Positions 50,148 through 62,690 of a stretch of 64,000 nucleotides of DNA are shown piece by piece. The notes below the pieces were generated by a model, which saw only the letters and a program-made list of their open reading frames with translations, did no database searches and was not told the DNA's origin. The first letter of the stretch is position 1. Each line of letters begins with the position of its first letter. The translations under genes were made by a program, and so were the position numbers. Location of the stretch: positions 25,272,695-25,336,694 of the forward strand of contig NC_037599.1 in NCBI RefSeq assembly GCF_003073045.1, given 5' to 3'. Source of the stretch: Pomacea canaliculata. Lineage: Eukaryota; Mollusca; Gastropoda; Architaenioglossa; Ampullariidae.

Positions 50148-50295
50148 TTTTTACGGTATATTATTGTCACAAAACATCACCACTTCAAGTAAGGACCTGG
50201 AACTTGCGAGAAAAGCGAAGTAGCTGCAGAAACCCGCTCAGACCCGGGGAGATGGTGCAAACTCCACACAGACAGTTGGTCCACCCGCCAGTCAG

Positions 50296-50467
50296 CGGTC
50301 CGGTGACGTAACGGTTAGCGCCTGTCACCAACACACTGAAGGTTGGCTGTCCTGGGTTCATTTCTCGTCTCGGGCACGCTGTTCTTTCTCTGCACGTGGC
50401 ATCTGTTTACAGGGCTGGCTGCTTGCCGTAATATAGCCTCAGTTGCTGGCACGGCGTAAAACACAAT
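50296..50467 (+). mobile_element. tRNA-derived SINE, full length
   Basis: A-box-like TGACGTAACGGTTAGCGCC, B-box-like GGTTCATTTCTC, body CTTTCTCTGCACGTGGCATC and TGTTTACAGGGCTGGCTGC, and 3' end ATAGCCTCAGTTGCTGGCAC, GGCGTAAAACACAA. Good reference copy for the family in this window. No clear target duplication was found. Confidence 0.88.
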
Positions 50468-51560
50468 CCCCCCCCCCCCCACCAGACGTTGGTGCAGCTT
50501 TATGTTGGTCAGGATGTTGTGTCGTACGTTGAGTGTCTAAGATATCCTGCAATAATTACTTTCGCAAGGTAATTACTATCAATGTACAATCATGTGTTAA
50601 TCCTCAGAAGAAAGTTAATCATAACTGGAGACAAAACTAGAAAGCACCAAACTAATAAATATCAACATCTAAGGGGAAGGGACAGGTGCACAAGGACAGT
50701 GCAGAGTGGAAGATCCTGTCAGAGCTATTACAAAATTGTTCCCGCTAAACTCATTAATATTTTTTTCAGCCTCCATAATAGGGTATTTTAAATACTGTGA
50801 TGTAACGAGGCGGGGCAGCAGGATGGGTTACCACCCGAGGGTGAAGGGGTCACTTTAGTCGGCTCGTTCCACCCGACTTTCTCCCTCACACTCAGTCACC
50901 CGCCTGTTCACACGTCCGCACGCGTACTGACTAACAGCCACTCTCACCCACATGCGCAAACACAACTGACAAAACAGTGTACAACGTAAGAGATTATAAT
51001 TGAAACAGAAAAGCGAAATTAATGTTGAATCATACGAGACGCAATATTGGTCTCTAAATACACGAACTATCATCAGGTCACTTAGAGTTAATGTGAAGAA
51101 ACAAAATACACTTTCCTTCCAGCAGTCCCAGTACGCACCCGACGAACACTCCCCCAGTCTTGGACAGTGCTTACACGGCAGCGTCTTCACGACAGCCGCC
51201 TCTGGACAACCAGTGGTGGACAGCCACAGACCTGCCTTGGCCCACTACTGTCACTACTGGCTGAGATCACAAGTCACACACCGTTACCCCTGGCGACGAC
51301 GTTAGAAGTGAGTTTCCTGACGCACTGTCCCTAGTTCACTGGCATTGCTGCTCCTCTGGTTGCCCCAGGCAACGGACACAGATGCGGTGACGATTTCAGG
51401 CGACAGTAGTCCGGCACCGGCTCCAGACGACCAAGACATATTTTCGAAATGTGCACGTTTTGGCCTTTCTGTTGACACCACAGTTACCTTGTGCCTAACA
51501 CTGAGGGAGGTATAAAGGTGTGGAGTGTGGAAGTACGGATGTGGTCATTTCGAAAAAAGC
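50468..51560. other. Intergenic, nothing firm
   Basis: Starts with a C run (50470-50480). No supportable gene; the 101-codon frame at 51000-51305 has no recognisable domain. A TATAAA at 51511-51516 has no gene in reach because a transposon follows. Confidence 0.4.
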
Positions 51561-51568
51561 GAGTTCAA

Positions 51569-52280
51569 CAGGGTTCCCAGGGATCAGGGATGGTGCCAAA
51601 AAAGGACCTTAAAAGGACCTTTCATGCATTCGTAAGGACCTAAGTGACAGTCATCAATGCTTATGTTTTTCTCTTGTGTGGTCGGAAAGATGTATTATTT
51701 ATGATCTGTGGTCTTCTCTATGTTCTCAAATACATTTCTAGTAATAAATAATCAAAGAGTTAATTTTGATGCCTGTCTGCCATATTTAATTAGATAACTT
51801 AAAAAGTGTCCTTAGCGCGCTGATAACATACACCGTTAATGTTCCAAGTTTTCTAGAAATCTAAGTAATAATAATTGCAAACCTGAAAGCCATTCTTTGT
51901 GTAATACAAAAGTCGTTCACGTGTCTCTCTCTCGCACACACTCTAACGGGAAGAGAGAGAGAGAGAAATAGAGCTATGCACAGTAGTACTAGAAGATCAA
52001 AGTTCAAGAAAGAGTAAGTTTCTAAGACTTTTTAAAAAGAGTGTTTTTTGCGAATACGGAAGGGCAACTAGTGTTGTACAGATGTGTAGTGCGGCGAAAA
52101 ATTTTGCGCCAAAGTCGACTCCGGAAATAAATTTGTGGTAATATTTTATCGATAAAGGACTTAAAAGGGTCACAGAGAAAATGTAAGGACCTGTGTGAGA
52201 ATTTGAAAGGACCGCATGGCGTTTGGCGAAAATTCAATATAAAGGACTTAAAAGGACCTTGCAAGGACCTGGGAACCCTG
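51569..52280. mobile_element. TIR element with CAGGGTTCCCAGG ends, superfamily uncertain
   Basis: The ends are CAGGGTTCCCAGG and its exact inverse CCTGGGAACCCTG. GTTCAA flanks both sides (51563-51568 and 52281-52286), a 6-bp target duplication. Next to both ends lie clusters of AAAGGACCTT/AAGGACCT in direct and near-inverted order, which look like subterminal repeats for transposase binding. There is no transposase frame, so it is non-autonomous. hAT would give 8 bp and Tc1 gives TA, so neither fits cleanly. Confidence 0.85.
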
Positions 52281-52286
52281 GTTCAA

Positions 52287-53984
52287 AGATTGTCAGCAAT
52301 TCCACCAGTTTTTTTCTTTAGCACCGGGTACTTCTGATTGTTCTGTGCTACCTTTGGAGGCTGATGCAATACAGCACACTCCATCATTCAAGTCACAAAA
52401 TGACAGAACGAACATTTGCGTGCTTGTGGTGTCGGAGCCTGTTAGCAAAATAATCGGAAATGGAAGAAAACTGTTATTTCAATCTAATCAGCATCCTCAC
52501 ACAGAAACAGTAGAATACTAACAAAGTATCTACTAGAGTGGAAAAAGGAGTCAAGAAATAAAAGATGAAGTAAAGTGCAAGCTGACATCCCGCAATACTT
52601 GCAGAACTAAGGCGCCACACACACAAAACCAGAAATTTCTAGAAGCACAACTTTCATGTCAGTTTGTGTTTGCTTATGACCATAGACTGTTAATTCACTC
52701 AGCACTGAATAAACACTTTCCCCTTTATTCAATAAAAAGCGGAAAATGTTCCACTGGCTTCACGGATTACAAAGTAATAAAGCGTCGTCGCTTTTCTCCA
52801 TGCTCTCACTTCTCACAGCAGACGTCAACAAACCTGGCGGAAGGAACGAGTTTCCTCCCCTTTAGCCAATCGCTCAGCGCCTTTCTTTGCGTTACCATGG
52901 AAACTTCAGTGTGTGATTCTCCCATTGGATAGCGTCGAGATCAACGACCAGATTTGTTTACTCCTAAACATTTTCAGAAAAATCTTTAATTTGTTAATAT
53001 TGAATGAATCTCTAATGAGACTGAAAATACAGACTCAAAGCTCTCTGGCAAGTATAACACGATGGGGTTCTGCCATGGTACGAATGGTTTTGATTTCGTC
53101 ATTTTCCGGTGAAATGGAGACGGATCGCCGGGGTTACTGCGAGTAAAATATAGTTCAAGGCAATTTTTAATTTTTATTTTAAAATAGCAGTGTATTTTCC
53201 CGTTAGTTTGATAACCAATGAATCCTTTTTTTTTTTTAGAAAAGTTAAACTGCACAAACTTGACCCATCACCTTTCGTGGCCTGTAGCACGAAGCTGTTG
53301 TACGCGACTTGAACTCAGATGTGTTGCAGTGGATTTTCTGAGACCAAGAACTGAAATTGTTTTTCGCTTGTTACCTGTCATATAGGAGTTGAACTTCAAT
53401 GTGTTTTTTCTGTAACCTTGCTTTTCTGGTTATCTGATGTGAAAGGTTTCACCTTTCGTTTTCTGTGTCTTTAGCTCCTTTCTCCAGGGATGAACTATTG
53501 ACCTCAACACTTCCATCGCCCCTCACCTCGTTTGACCTTGACGTCAAGTAGCGGTGACCACCTCTCAGGTTACCCTTACCTCCACTAGGGAAGACCCCCG
53601 TCACTAGAATGCACTTGTGGGCGGAGTTCATCTTATAAGGAGGTCAGTGCACAGCACAGTTCCACCGGTCTGTCCTCGCTAACATCGCTAGTCTCTCCAC
53701 CCGACCTCCTCACACCTGTCTTGTTATATCTTACCTGAACATTAGTGTCGCTAAGTACTATATTTGTTATAGTGTAGTGTTGGTGTTATTTCAGCTGTTT
53801 CTTCATATACCTGTTCACTTTGACTGGTAGCTTCTGTCTTTCCTTTCTGACCATCATCGGTGTGCTGTTGATAGGGTTCCGCTCATTATTTCTCAATATC
53901 TTTCTAGAGTGATTGCAATGATTAGGGCTGTGTTGGTTCTCTTCCCAAGAGCAACATAGTTCTCTTGTTTGCCATGTTTATTCC
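52287..53984. other. Intergenic, nothing firm
   Basis: Short open frames (52666-52932, 52913-53146) have no recognisable domains. No RNA gene or repeat stands out. Confidence 0.4.
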
Positions 53985-54150
53985 AAACTTCCTGCTGATT
54001 TTGTTCCTTGATATAAACTTCCTGCTGATTTTGTTCCTTGATATAAACCTTCCTGCTCTGATTTTGTTCCTTGATATAAACCTTCCTGCTCTGATTTTGT
54101 TCCTTGATATAAACCTTCCTGCTCTGATTTTGTTCCTTGATCCAGACTTG
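53985..54150 (+). repeat. Minisatellite, about 33-bp unit
   Basis: Five units of TTCCTGCTCTGATTTTGTTC plus CTTGATATAAACC; the first two lack two bases. Confidence 0.9.
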
Positions 54151-54186
54151 CTGCTCACTAGCGCTTAGGATGTTGCACCTCGGCTG

Positions 54187-54500
54187 TTAGCGTGTCATCT
54201 CACGCATGGTGCACACGTTCCAGCATCCAATCCTAGTTGTGTCTTCTGTGGTCAGATCGTCCATCCTCATGTCTTGGGGCGGCTCTAGCAGCCTTTGCAC
54301 ACAACAGTAACTGTGTTTATTGTTTTGATCTTTGTTTGTATAATATGTAATCTTTTGTAAGTGGTTGGTAACCACGTGTTCAATCTTCATCCTAGAGAAC
54401 CAGGAAATTAGAGATTGGTCTTCTTCTGGTTCTGCCCTTTGATCCTTCCGTCGTTGGTGGCTAGTCGTCTAGAGGTCGCGAGACATGCCAAGTCCCCGGG
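54187..54500 (-). mobile_element. 5' fragment of a non-LTR LINE
   Basis: On the minus strand, after a leader with CTAGACGACTAGCCACC, the frame ends in TTEDTTRIGCWNVCTMRE, which fits the start of a LINE endonuclease (usual form TRIGTWNVRTL). It breaks off right after this block. Confidence 0.55.
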
Positions 54501-54796
54501 CACGACAAAGGGCTGATCCTTGGGAGAAGTGTGTGTAATGAAACAAATGGTTAAACTAATGGACACCTAGTGTTGACGAGATCACTATGCAAGTCCTTCT
54601 GTCCCCAGGTGTCACTGCACAGGGGCGCTGTGGCAGGTTATGTCGTCTGCGCTTCTCACCGGTCATCAGAAACAGATGGACCAGTCTTTGATTACAAAGA
54701 GGAGACGAGACAGTACATGTGTGTCCTTGCTCCTCCTACACGCTCTCTTTCTCTGACACACACACACCATAAACACAAACAGCTCATCGTTTTAAT

Positions 54797-54812
54797 TTTA
54801 TTTTAATTTATT
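54797..54812 (-). terminator. Candidate actin C poly(A) signals
   Basis: Two minus-strand AATAAA hexamers (54797-54802 and 54807-54812), about 465 bases after the actin C stop codon. Confidence 0.45.
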
Positions 54813-55277
54813 AGTTCAGTTAACAAAAGACCGCCTTTCATTTAATACAAGGACATTAACAGCTACGACTGTGTCTGGGACACTGTGGTGGTAAAAGAGT
54901 CTGGAATGTAGCATAAGGTATTTCCACATCGCAACTGTCAGCTACTGAACAGGTAGAGGCGGTGAATACAGAGAGAATTATGCTTTGTGAACGCCGCGCC
55001 ACGGATGACCGAAGAAAATGTCTGTTAGAACAAGGGATGGACACAGGTATGAAGGTTTCATGACAGCAACAATACAAAATCATGACCGGGTGTAAAAGGT
55101 AGATCGCAAAATAAATTGTTTGATCCGAGGTCATTATCATGAGGTGTTGACAGTCAATGACAACTTCGATGCAGTTTCAGCGAGGTCGTTGTTGTTGATG
55201 CTCAATACTGGGAGCACGGAGAATATCAACTACTTGAGCAAATAAATCGAGTGAAGGCTTTGCCTGCAGTTCGTTTA

Positions 55278-55820
<543 letters not shown>

Positions 55821-57789
55821 TCAGGATCTTCATCAGGTAGTCAGTCAGATCGCGGCCAGCCAGATCCAACCTCATGATGGCATGGGGCAGGGCATAACCT
55901 TCGTAGATGGGCACAGTGTGGGTCACACCGTCACCAGAGTCCAGCACGATACCTGTGGTGCGACCAGAGGCATACAGGGACAGCACGGCTTGGATGGCCA
56001 CATACATGGCTGAGAGTTGAAGGTCTCAAACATGATCTGGGTCATCTTCTCACGGTTAGCCTTGGGTTGAGGGGAGCCTCTGTGAGAAGAAACAGGGTGT
56101 TCCTCTGGGGCCACACGCAGCTCATTGTAGAAAGTGTGGTGCCAGATCTTCTCCATGTCGTCCCAGTTGGTGACGATGCCATGCTCGATGGGGTACTTAA
56201 GAGTGAGGATACCACGTTTGCTCTGAGCCTCATCACCCACGTAGCTGTCCTTCTGACCCATACCCACCATCACACCCTGAAACAGAGGAAACATGACAAG
56301 GACGTGGAAATCACTGCTGGTATGCATGTAAGTCATTGTTCAGAAATTTTCATCAACATCAGGTTTTTTGTTTACCTTAGAATTGAATCTCTCTTAACGA
56401 CCATGGGCGCCTACAGTATCTTTTCACCGCGTGACAAATACTATGGAGGGAGGTACTCCAAAGAGATGTGATAATGTTGTGTTTGTGTTGTCAGCAGGGG
56501 GGGGGTACCTATAAGTCTGCTTTGGCTGACACGAGAGCGAGAGGATGGGGGGATGGTGTGTGTGAGTGGAGGAGAGAGGAAACCCTCGACATGGCACTAC
56601 AAGATGGCAGTGGCACTTGTCAGCAGATCACTGGGCTCACGCGTTGACTTACAGAGGTCAAATGTTAAAATGAAAACTACATTTTGTAGGCAAATAGTCA
56701 GTCAGTCAGTCACGCTCGTGCACAGGACGACATTGTGCGTGCGTCAGTGGGTCTGCAGGAAGCACGGACAGGGAAGTGACGACAGGTCACCGATATCATC
56801 GGTGAGGTCAAATGTGCTGACGATGATGTCTTGACGAGGAAGTCCTGGTGTCGCAGTATCTGGGTTCCGCGAGTGAAGTGGGGAATGGCGGAGCCCACGT
56901 GACTGCACGTCACGCACTGCTAACGGCGTCAATAGCAAGCTGTTGTCATCCTCTGAACACTAACGGGCCAAACATGTCGGTCATACAGGGACACGTGAGT
57001 GTGTGAGACGATCTGACCCTGGTGACCACACCACGTCACCTGCTACGTGTGTCATGGTTTCCCTGTATTCTGTATTCCCGTGTTCGCCAACATTACAACT
57101 TTATTAATCCACAAGGGCCCTGGAGGTGTGCGACTCGACATGACTGTGGATATCAGTCGTGTGATACAAAGCGATTTTGAAGGCCACGGCAAATGTAAGA
57201 CACCCGAAAATGCACCCCCCGCCAACACCAGCACATGCACTCTCCCACCCCACCCGAACTAGCGCGTGTAACCACGTGACGTCGCCGCCACTCAGCTCGA
57301 TGAAGAAAGTGGATGTGAGTCAGGTGACCCCCACACGCACCCACCATTCACCATACACGCCTGGACCTCCGAATAACGACTGAATTGAGCCAACTCAGCA
57401 GACAGCGGCGGACATTGTACAAGTGCCTCAACTTCCGTCGCCGGCTCTCAGCCTCGTGTACACTGGCCTGCGGGTGGGGGGTGGGGGTGAGGTTGGAGGT
57501 CGACAGACGGCGCGTGGTCGAGACGCCTTTTGATTACAGCACCAAGTCGACACACAGTGGCTGGGTCTGTGTGTGTGTGGAGTGTGTGTGGAGACCACCA
57601 CCCTACCCCTTCCTAACGACTTCCAAAACTCGCAGTGGCTCGAGCCTCTTGCCGGCGGTTCGTGACCCCCAGGGAGAGCACCCGTGACACGAAATTCGTG
57701 CAGGCGCTGACTCAGACATTAGCATAGTCGTGTCATCGATTTCACGAACTCAAGTGAAGACAAACATTGATCACACCGCCGGCAATGTT

Positions 57790-57895
57790 GAGGATAAGTC
57801 TGTTGACTGTAGATGACACTGAGGGCAGTGTTGAGGATAAGTCATGACATGACTGTAGATGACACTGAGGGCAATGTTGAGGATAAGTCATGAAT
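57790..57895 (+). repeat. Short tandem repeat in actin C intron
   Basis: Two and a half units of TGTTGAGGATAAGTC and GACTGTAGATGACACTGAGG, about 55-60 bases each. Confidence 0.8.
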
Positions 57896-58084
57896 GTCTG
57901 TGTATTAACAATGTTGTGCTCTAAAATCGTCTACGCTGAGCCCTGACACGACTATTTGCTGCACTACCTACCCAACGTAGCAGGTTAGTGTGAGCGACAC
58001 CCGTGGCCCACGTTGATGGACACCTTCAGGGTGACATTGCCACTGCCACTGCCACATTGTGCTGAGTAGTGCATAATACTCAAC

Positions 58085-58290
58085 TCTGTCAAACTCACAG
58101 TAGTGCTATATCATTCACGACGTGCTAACCAGTTGTGTCATAGTAGTGCTATATATATGTGTCATAGTAGTGCCATATATGTGTGTCATAGTAGTGCTAT
58201 ATATATACCTGTGCCATAATAGTGCTATATATATGTGTGTGTCTTAGTAGTGCCATATACATGTCATAGTAGTGTCATAATAGTACCTGT
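58085..58290 (+). repeat. Minisatellite in actin C intron, about 24-bp unit
   Basis: About eight imperfect units of TGTCATAGTAGTGCTATATA with varying TA number. Confidence 0.85.
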
Positions 58291-58732
58291 CTGAAATAGG
58301 TTGGCAGCGATGTCTTAAGTGCTAGAAGGTGGGGACTGAGTATCAAGGCATAAACTGAAAGACAGTGTACCTGGTGGCGGGGCGCCCGACGATGGAGGGG
58401 AAGACAGCGCGGGGAGCATTCGTCACCGGCGAAACCGGCCTTACACATGCCGGAGCCGTTTGTCGACGACACAGAGCAGCAACATCCTCGTCACTCATGT
58501 TGATGGTGTTTGTGGTGTAGGTGGATTATTCTAGGACTGCAAGTACAGGTTACAGCAGGCATTTACACTCGGGGCACGAGGCGCGTAGGGCGCGGCGGCA
58601 GGTGGAAATGCGGGACGAGACGCGCGAGTGGCTTTATTCAGCCGGATCGATTGTTGGCCAGCACCCCACCAATGGCGATATTCGGGCTGAGTGAGAAGCT
58701 TTCCGGCTCGACACTGTCGCCTGTCCCTGTGC

Positions 58733-58742
58733 CCATACATGG
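58733..58742. promoter_or_regulatory. CArG-like element upstream of actin C
   Basis: CCATACATGG has one C inside the A/T core of the SRF consensus. It lies 235 bases upstream of the actin C start codon. Confidence 0.35.
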
Positions 58743-58959
58743 GTCACGAACCAGCTCCGTAACCAGGAGGTCGACTTGCCTCACTAGGGCGCCGCCCCGC
58801 CCCGGACTTCTCCTCTGCGACCCCGCGACTGAAATGGCAGTCAAGGACGGTGTGCCATGGTGATATGCCATCTGGCGGTTATCTCATCGCATGTCTCAAA
58901 CATCAGCTTCATTCTGTCCTAGTGTCGTGCAGAGTGGTTACTTACATACACTGTCAGAT

Positions 58960-59215
58960 TATACACACAAGCTGTCATGTCCTGACATGAACCACGGGAA
59001 GACTGACACAAGCTGTAGTGCTCACTGCCATGTCTGACATTGAACCACGGGAAGACTGACACAAGCTGTTAGTGCTCACTGCCATGTCATGACATGAACC
59101 ACGGGAAACTGAGTGTAGTGCTCACATGTCCTGACAATGAAACCACGGAAGACTCACAAGCTGTAGTGCTCACTGCCATGGCCTGTGCCTGACATGAACC
59201 ATGCGTGGGAATGCA
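58960..59215 (+). repeat. Minisatellite, about 57-bp unit
   Basis: Four imperfect units of ACACAAGCTGTAGTGCTCAC, TGCCATGTCTGACAT and GAACCACGGGAAGACTG with many single-base length differences. Confidence 0.85.
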
Positions 59216-59471
59216 GACCATATGTGGACTGACTTGTAAGCGAAAGTGTATTCACTAACCTACAAGGTCTACACTATGACTGTTGTTGGCACTGAGGGAG
59301 GTACCGTACAACCGCCTACATATGGCGTTTGTAACGGGTGGACAGGTTCCAGCGATGTCTGACACGTGACGTTGAGATATTGGCTGACTACATGTTAGTA
59401 ATACTACTTTACACGTACAGCACTATGAAGGTGGAGCTTACTATACTCAGTTTGTAAAGTTGTTGATGTAC

Positions 59472-59918
59472 AGCAGGGATGCCCAACCTTTTTCGGCCTG
59501 CGGGCCATATCCATTTGGGACAGCCGTGTCGCGGGCCACTTCACCGAAAAAATACAAAAAAGAAAGAAAAAATAGAGCAGATATTCATTTTTTATTAGAA
59601 ACAAGTTGTACTTACGACATTTTATGTACTAATTAGTGAGGATATATTGGGATATTTCCCGAAACCAACTCTGAATGTCCGGCCTCATCGTAGAGACACC
59701 AAGTCAGAGAACTGAATCGAATGTTCGTCCATCGAAAAAAGATTGAGAGACGCCCCTACGTAGGGATAAATACTTCTTCCTTTTTTCTGTTTTTTTTTTT
59801 TTATTATTATTACTAACATGCCGATTTCCTGCACTGTGGGCAGAAGTTTCGCGGGCCGGATGGGACAGGCGTCGCGGGCCGGATATGGCCGCGGGCCGTA
59901 GGTTGGGCATGCCCCCTG
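59472..59918. mobile_element. hAT-type MITE
   Basis: The left end is CAGGGATGCCCAACCTTTTT and the inverted right end is CAGGGGGCATGCCCAACC. Both ends run into GCGGGCC-rich subterminal sequence, typical of hAT elements. Flanks ATGTACAG (59464-59471) and ATGTACCA (59919-59926) are an imperfect 8-bp target duplication. No transposase frame in the 447 bases. Confidence 0.85.
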
Positions 59919-59979
59919 ATGTACCAGTATTACAATTTAATTGGCAGGAAAAAATATGGGGCAGCTTCCTTGTGGGTGG

Positions 59980-60348
59980 CGGTCCGGTGAACGTAATGGT
60001 AACATCTAGTCACCAGTACAGTGACGGTTGGCTGTCCTGGGTTCGCCTCTCGTCCCGTGCACTCTGTTCTTTGTCTGCTTGTAGCATCTGTGTACAGGGC
60101 TGGCTGCCTTGTCATGATGTATGTAGCCTAGTTACTGGCTGCCATGTCATGATATATGTAGCCTAGTTACTGACTGCCATCTCATGATGTATAGTTACTG
60201 ACTGCCATGTCATGATGTAGTCTAGTTACTGACTGCCATCTCGTGATGTAGTCTAGTTACTGACTGCCTTGTCATGATGTATAGTTACTGACTGCCATGT
60301 CATGATGAAATATAGCTGCTGACTCGGTGTAAAACACCAATCCTCCCA
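59980..60348 (+). mobile_element. SINE with an internally expanded 3' region, second copy
   Basis: The head (GGTCCGGTGAACGTAATGG) and B box (CTGTCCTGGGTTCGCCTC) match the SINE at 50296. The 3' part repeats TTACTGACTGCCATGTCATG plus ATGTAGTCTAG about seven times, then ends GTGTAAAACACCAA. The whole is flanked by CCTTGTGG at 59968-59975 and 60349-60356, so the expanded form lies inside one retroposed copy. Confidence 0.85.
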
Positions 60349-60356
60349 CCTTGTGG

Positions 60357-62690
60357 AGTGGTGTGTCCAGTATGCCTGCAGTCCAATGAGGTGTCAGGGT
60401 GGTGGGATTCCCCATCTAAAAATACCTCGAAAATGACGTCACTGAAGCAGGAGTGACCTTGAAACCTTGGTCTGTCTGTCTGTGCGTCACGTGATGCCGA
60501 CATGACGGAAGAGGACGACAAAGAATGTTGAAAATATCGAAACAAAACTACTTTGTGAATAAAGACTAACAGGATGTTGCTAACCCTGGGTCTTACCCCG
60601 AGGCTTAACAATGTCCGCTGGCAAGAAGGACCTCAGAAGTTGTTTTTTTTTCTTTTTTTTTAACATTTTAACTTTCAAAAGTCGCTGGTGGCTGGGTTTC
60701 TAGAAAACGTGAGTGAAATTCGCGGTCTCGTGGCTGTCGACTACAACCATCACCCAAACACTCAGGTCCACGAGACCGGCGACCGCAGACACACGTCACA
60801 GACCTCACGTGCAGCGGCATCACGCGTGGAGTGCAGACATGCATGACTAGATGTAGACGTGTTGGTGGTGCTGTGTGGAGATATACCTGTGTATGTGTGT
60901 GTGGCACCCGGGCTGGCAGCCTCCATACAGGTTTCCATGGTGACCATTGAGTGGCAGTAACTCTGTGATTGTTCTGATGTTTGCCTGCATCACAGCTTCC
61001 CGTGCTTGCTTGCATAGTCCGCACATGTGTGAGTGTGTGTGTGTGAGTGTGTGTGTGAGTGTGTGTTGTTTCTCAGCTCGCCGTGCTGGAATGAGTCATT
61101 CCAGAAGTGTATTCCATATAAGGAAGCGATCGTTAGTCAGGCCTGTGGGTCGTGGAGCCCGAGCTCGCCATGTGTGCAGGACCATGTCCTGCGGAACTGA
61201 AGCCGCCACGTGTGTGAGCGAGATATACTGTGACCTGTGACCTGTAGTGCATTCATACTGTGACCTATACTGCGTTCATACTGTGTTTACACTGGGACCT
61301 AGACTGAGTTTATACTGTCACTGATACTGTGTTCATACTGTGGCCTGCTGCATGTGTGAGTTTGAGAGTACGCGTGCGTGCATGATTGTGTGTGTGTGAG
61401 AGAGAAGGAGAGAAAATAAAGAATAGAGGTGTAGAAGTAAGCGAGTGTGTTTGATGAGATGGACACTGGTCAGTCACTTCGATCAGGAGTGAAGTGGAGA
61501 CGAGGAGTCACTAGATTGTCTGGCTCCACGTCATGGGGCACGCGGGGCACCAGTGCTCGTCACGGCTCAGGTAAAACAAATTGGGTGTGAACGTTAGCAC
61601 ACGTCACATCATCATCACAACTGTCATTATATTCACACAGTGATCGTATGTCTACACTGACGTCAGAAGAGTACGCAAGACATAAAGTTCAGCTTGCTGT
61701 CTGGCATTCAGGGTCACGAGGTCAGCGCTGTATTCAGCAGCATTTGTAGCCGCTAGTACTGCTACTTCTTGTATCAGGTCAGGTCAGGTCAGGTCAAGTC
61801 AGGTCAGGAAGCCATTTTTGAATACCTGTCCACCTCCTGGCTGTTGTGAAATCAGAGTCAGCATTACAGCAGTCCTACACCTGCAGCTATGCCTGCTACA
61901 CCACGTGCTCTCTTTCTGCAGACAGGACTTTGATGGTCACGTGATCTGAATCAGCAGTCCATGACAGATGTCCACGTGACCTCCTATGTACACTCCCCAA
62001 ACATCAGCATAGCCTCACATGCACGACACAGGTATAGCTGTGACAGGACCTGAGTGTGGGCATAGCCTCACATGCGCAAGACCTAAAGAAGGGCGACGAC
62101 TATGAGCGAAGAAGCAGGTGACTGAGCGCACCTGTGGCCGTGAACTTCACTTTACTGTCATCAAAGGATGTCAGTTTCGCTGGTCAGTTGTCAGTTTCTT
62201 TCCTTGAATCTCTGCCTTGGGGTTGACGTAAACTACCGAGGTCACGCTGTCAAACTCACCGACATGATGAATCCTAACACATGAAACATTTGCTCGCAAG
62301 TTTCGTCCGCTACAACGTGGATGATGACGAAACAACAGCCGCACGCTCACCTCGCGGGTTGACCATCAAGACCACAAAGGCGATGACTGGCAGGACCAGG
62401 GTGTGACACCATCCCGCTGCCCGCTGCTGGAGGTCGAGTGGACAAAGGGTTAAACACTCGCCAGATGCTGTAGTCCGGGGGTAGGGTGCAGCCAGGGGAG
62501 GCGAGCAGGCGACGCGTGACAAGCGCCGTGGGCTTTACGCGAGTCGCAGCCTTGGACATCGCGTGACGGATGGGGTCACACGGGGTGAGATGTCGCCTCC
62601 TGCCACGCCTTTTCCCTCATCCGTACGCCTTACACCTCACGACAGGTCAGCAGGGTGACGGGAGCAAACACGTGACTGATCGCTGACACT
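60357..62690. other. Intergenic, nothing firm
   Basis: GC-richer sequence with simple repeats: (GT)n-GA near 61025-61065 and (AGGTC)n at 61775-61808. No open frame has a recognisable domain. Confidence 0.4.
61775..61808 (+). repeat. AGGTC pentanucleotide repeat
   Basis: About six units of AGGTC with one change. AGGTCA is also a nuclear-receptor half site, but a simple repeat is the plainer reading. Confidence 0.9.

Noticed and set aside
50296-50375. tRNA gene
   Set aside because: The A and B boxes belong to a SINE head; the sequence does not fold into a full cloverleaf and is followed by the SINE body.
51511-51516. TATA box
   Set aside because: TATAAA in a GC-rich setting, but a transposon follows and no gene lies downstream within reach.
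61775-61808. Cluster of nuclear-receptor half sites (AGGTCA)
   Set aside because: A pure pentanucleotide repeat explains it, and there is no gene nearby.
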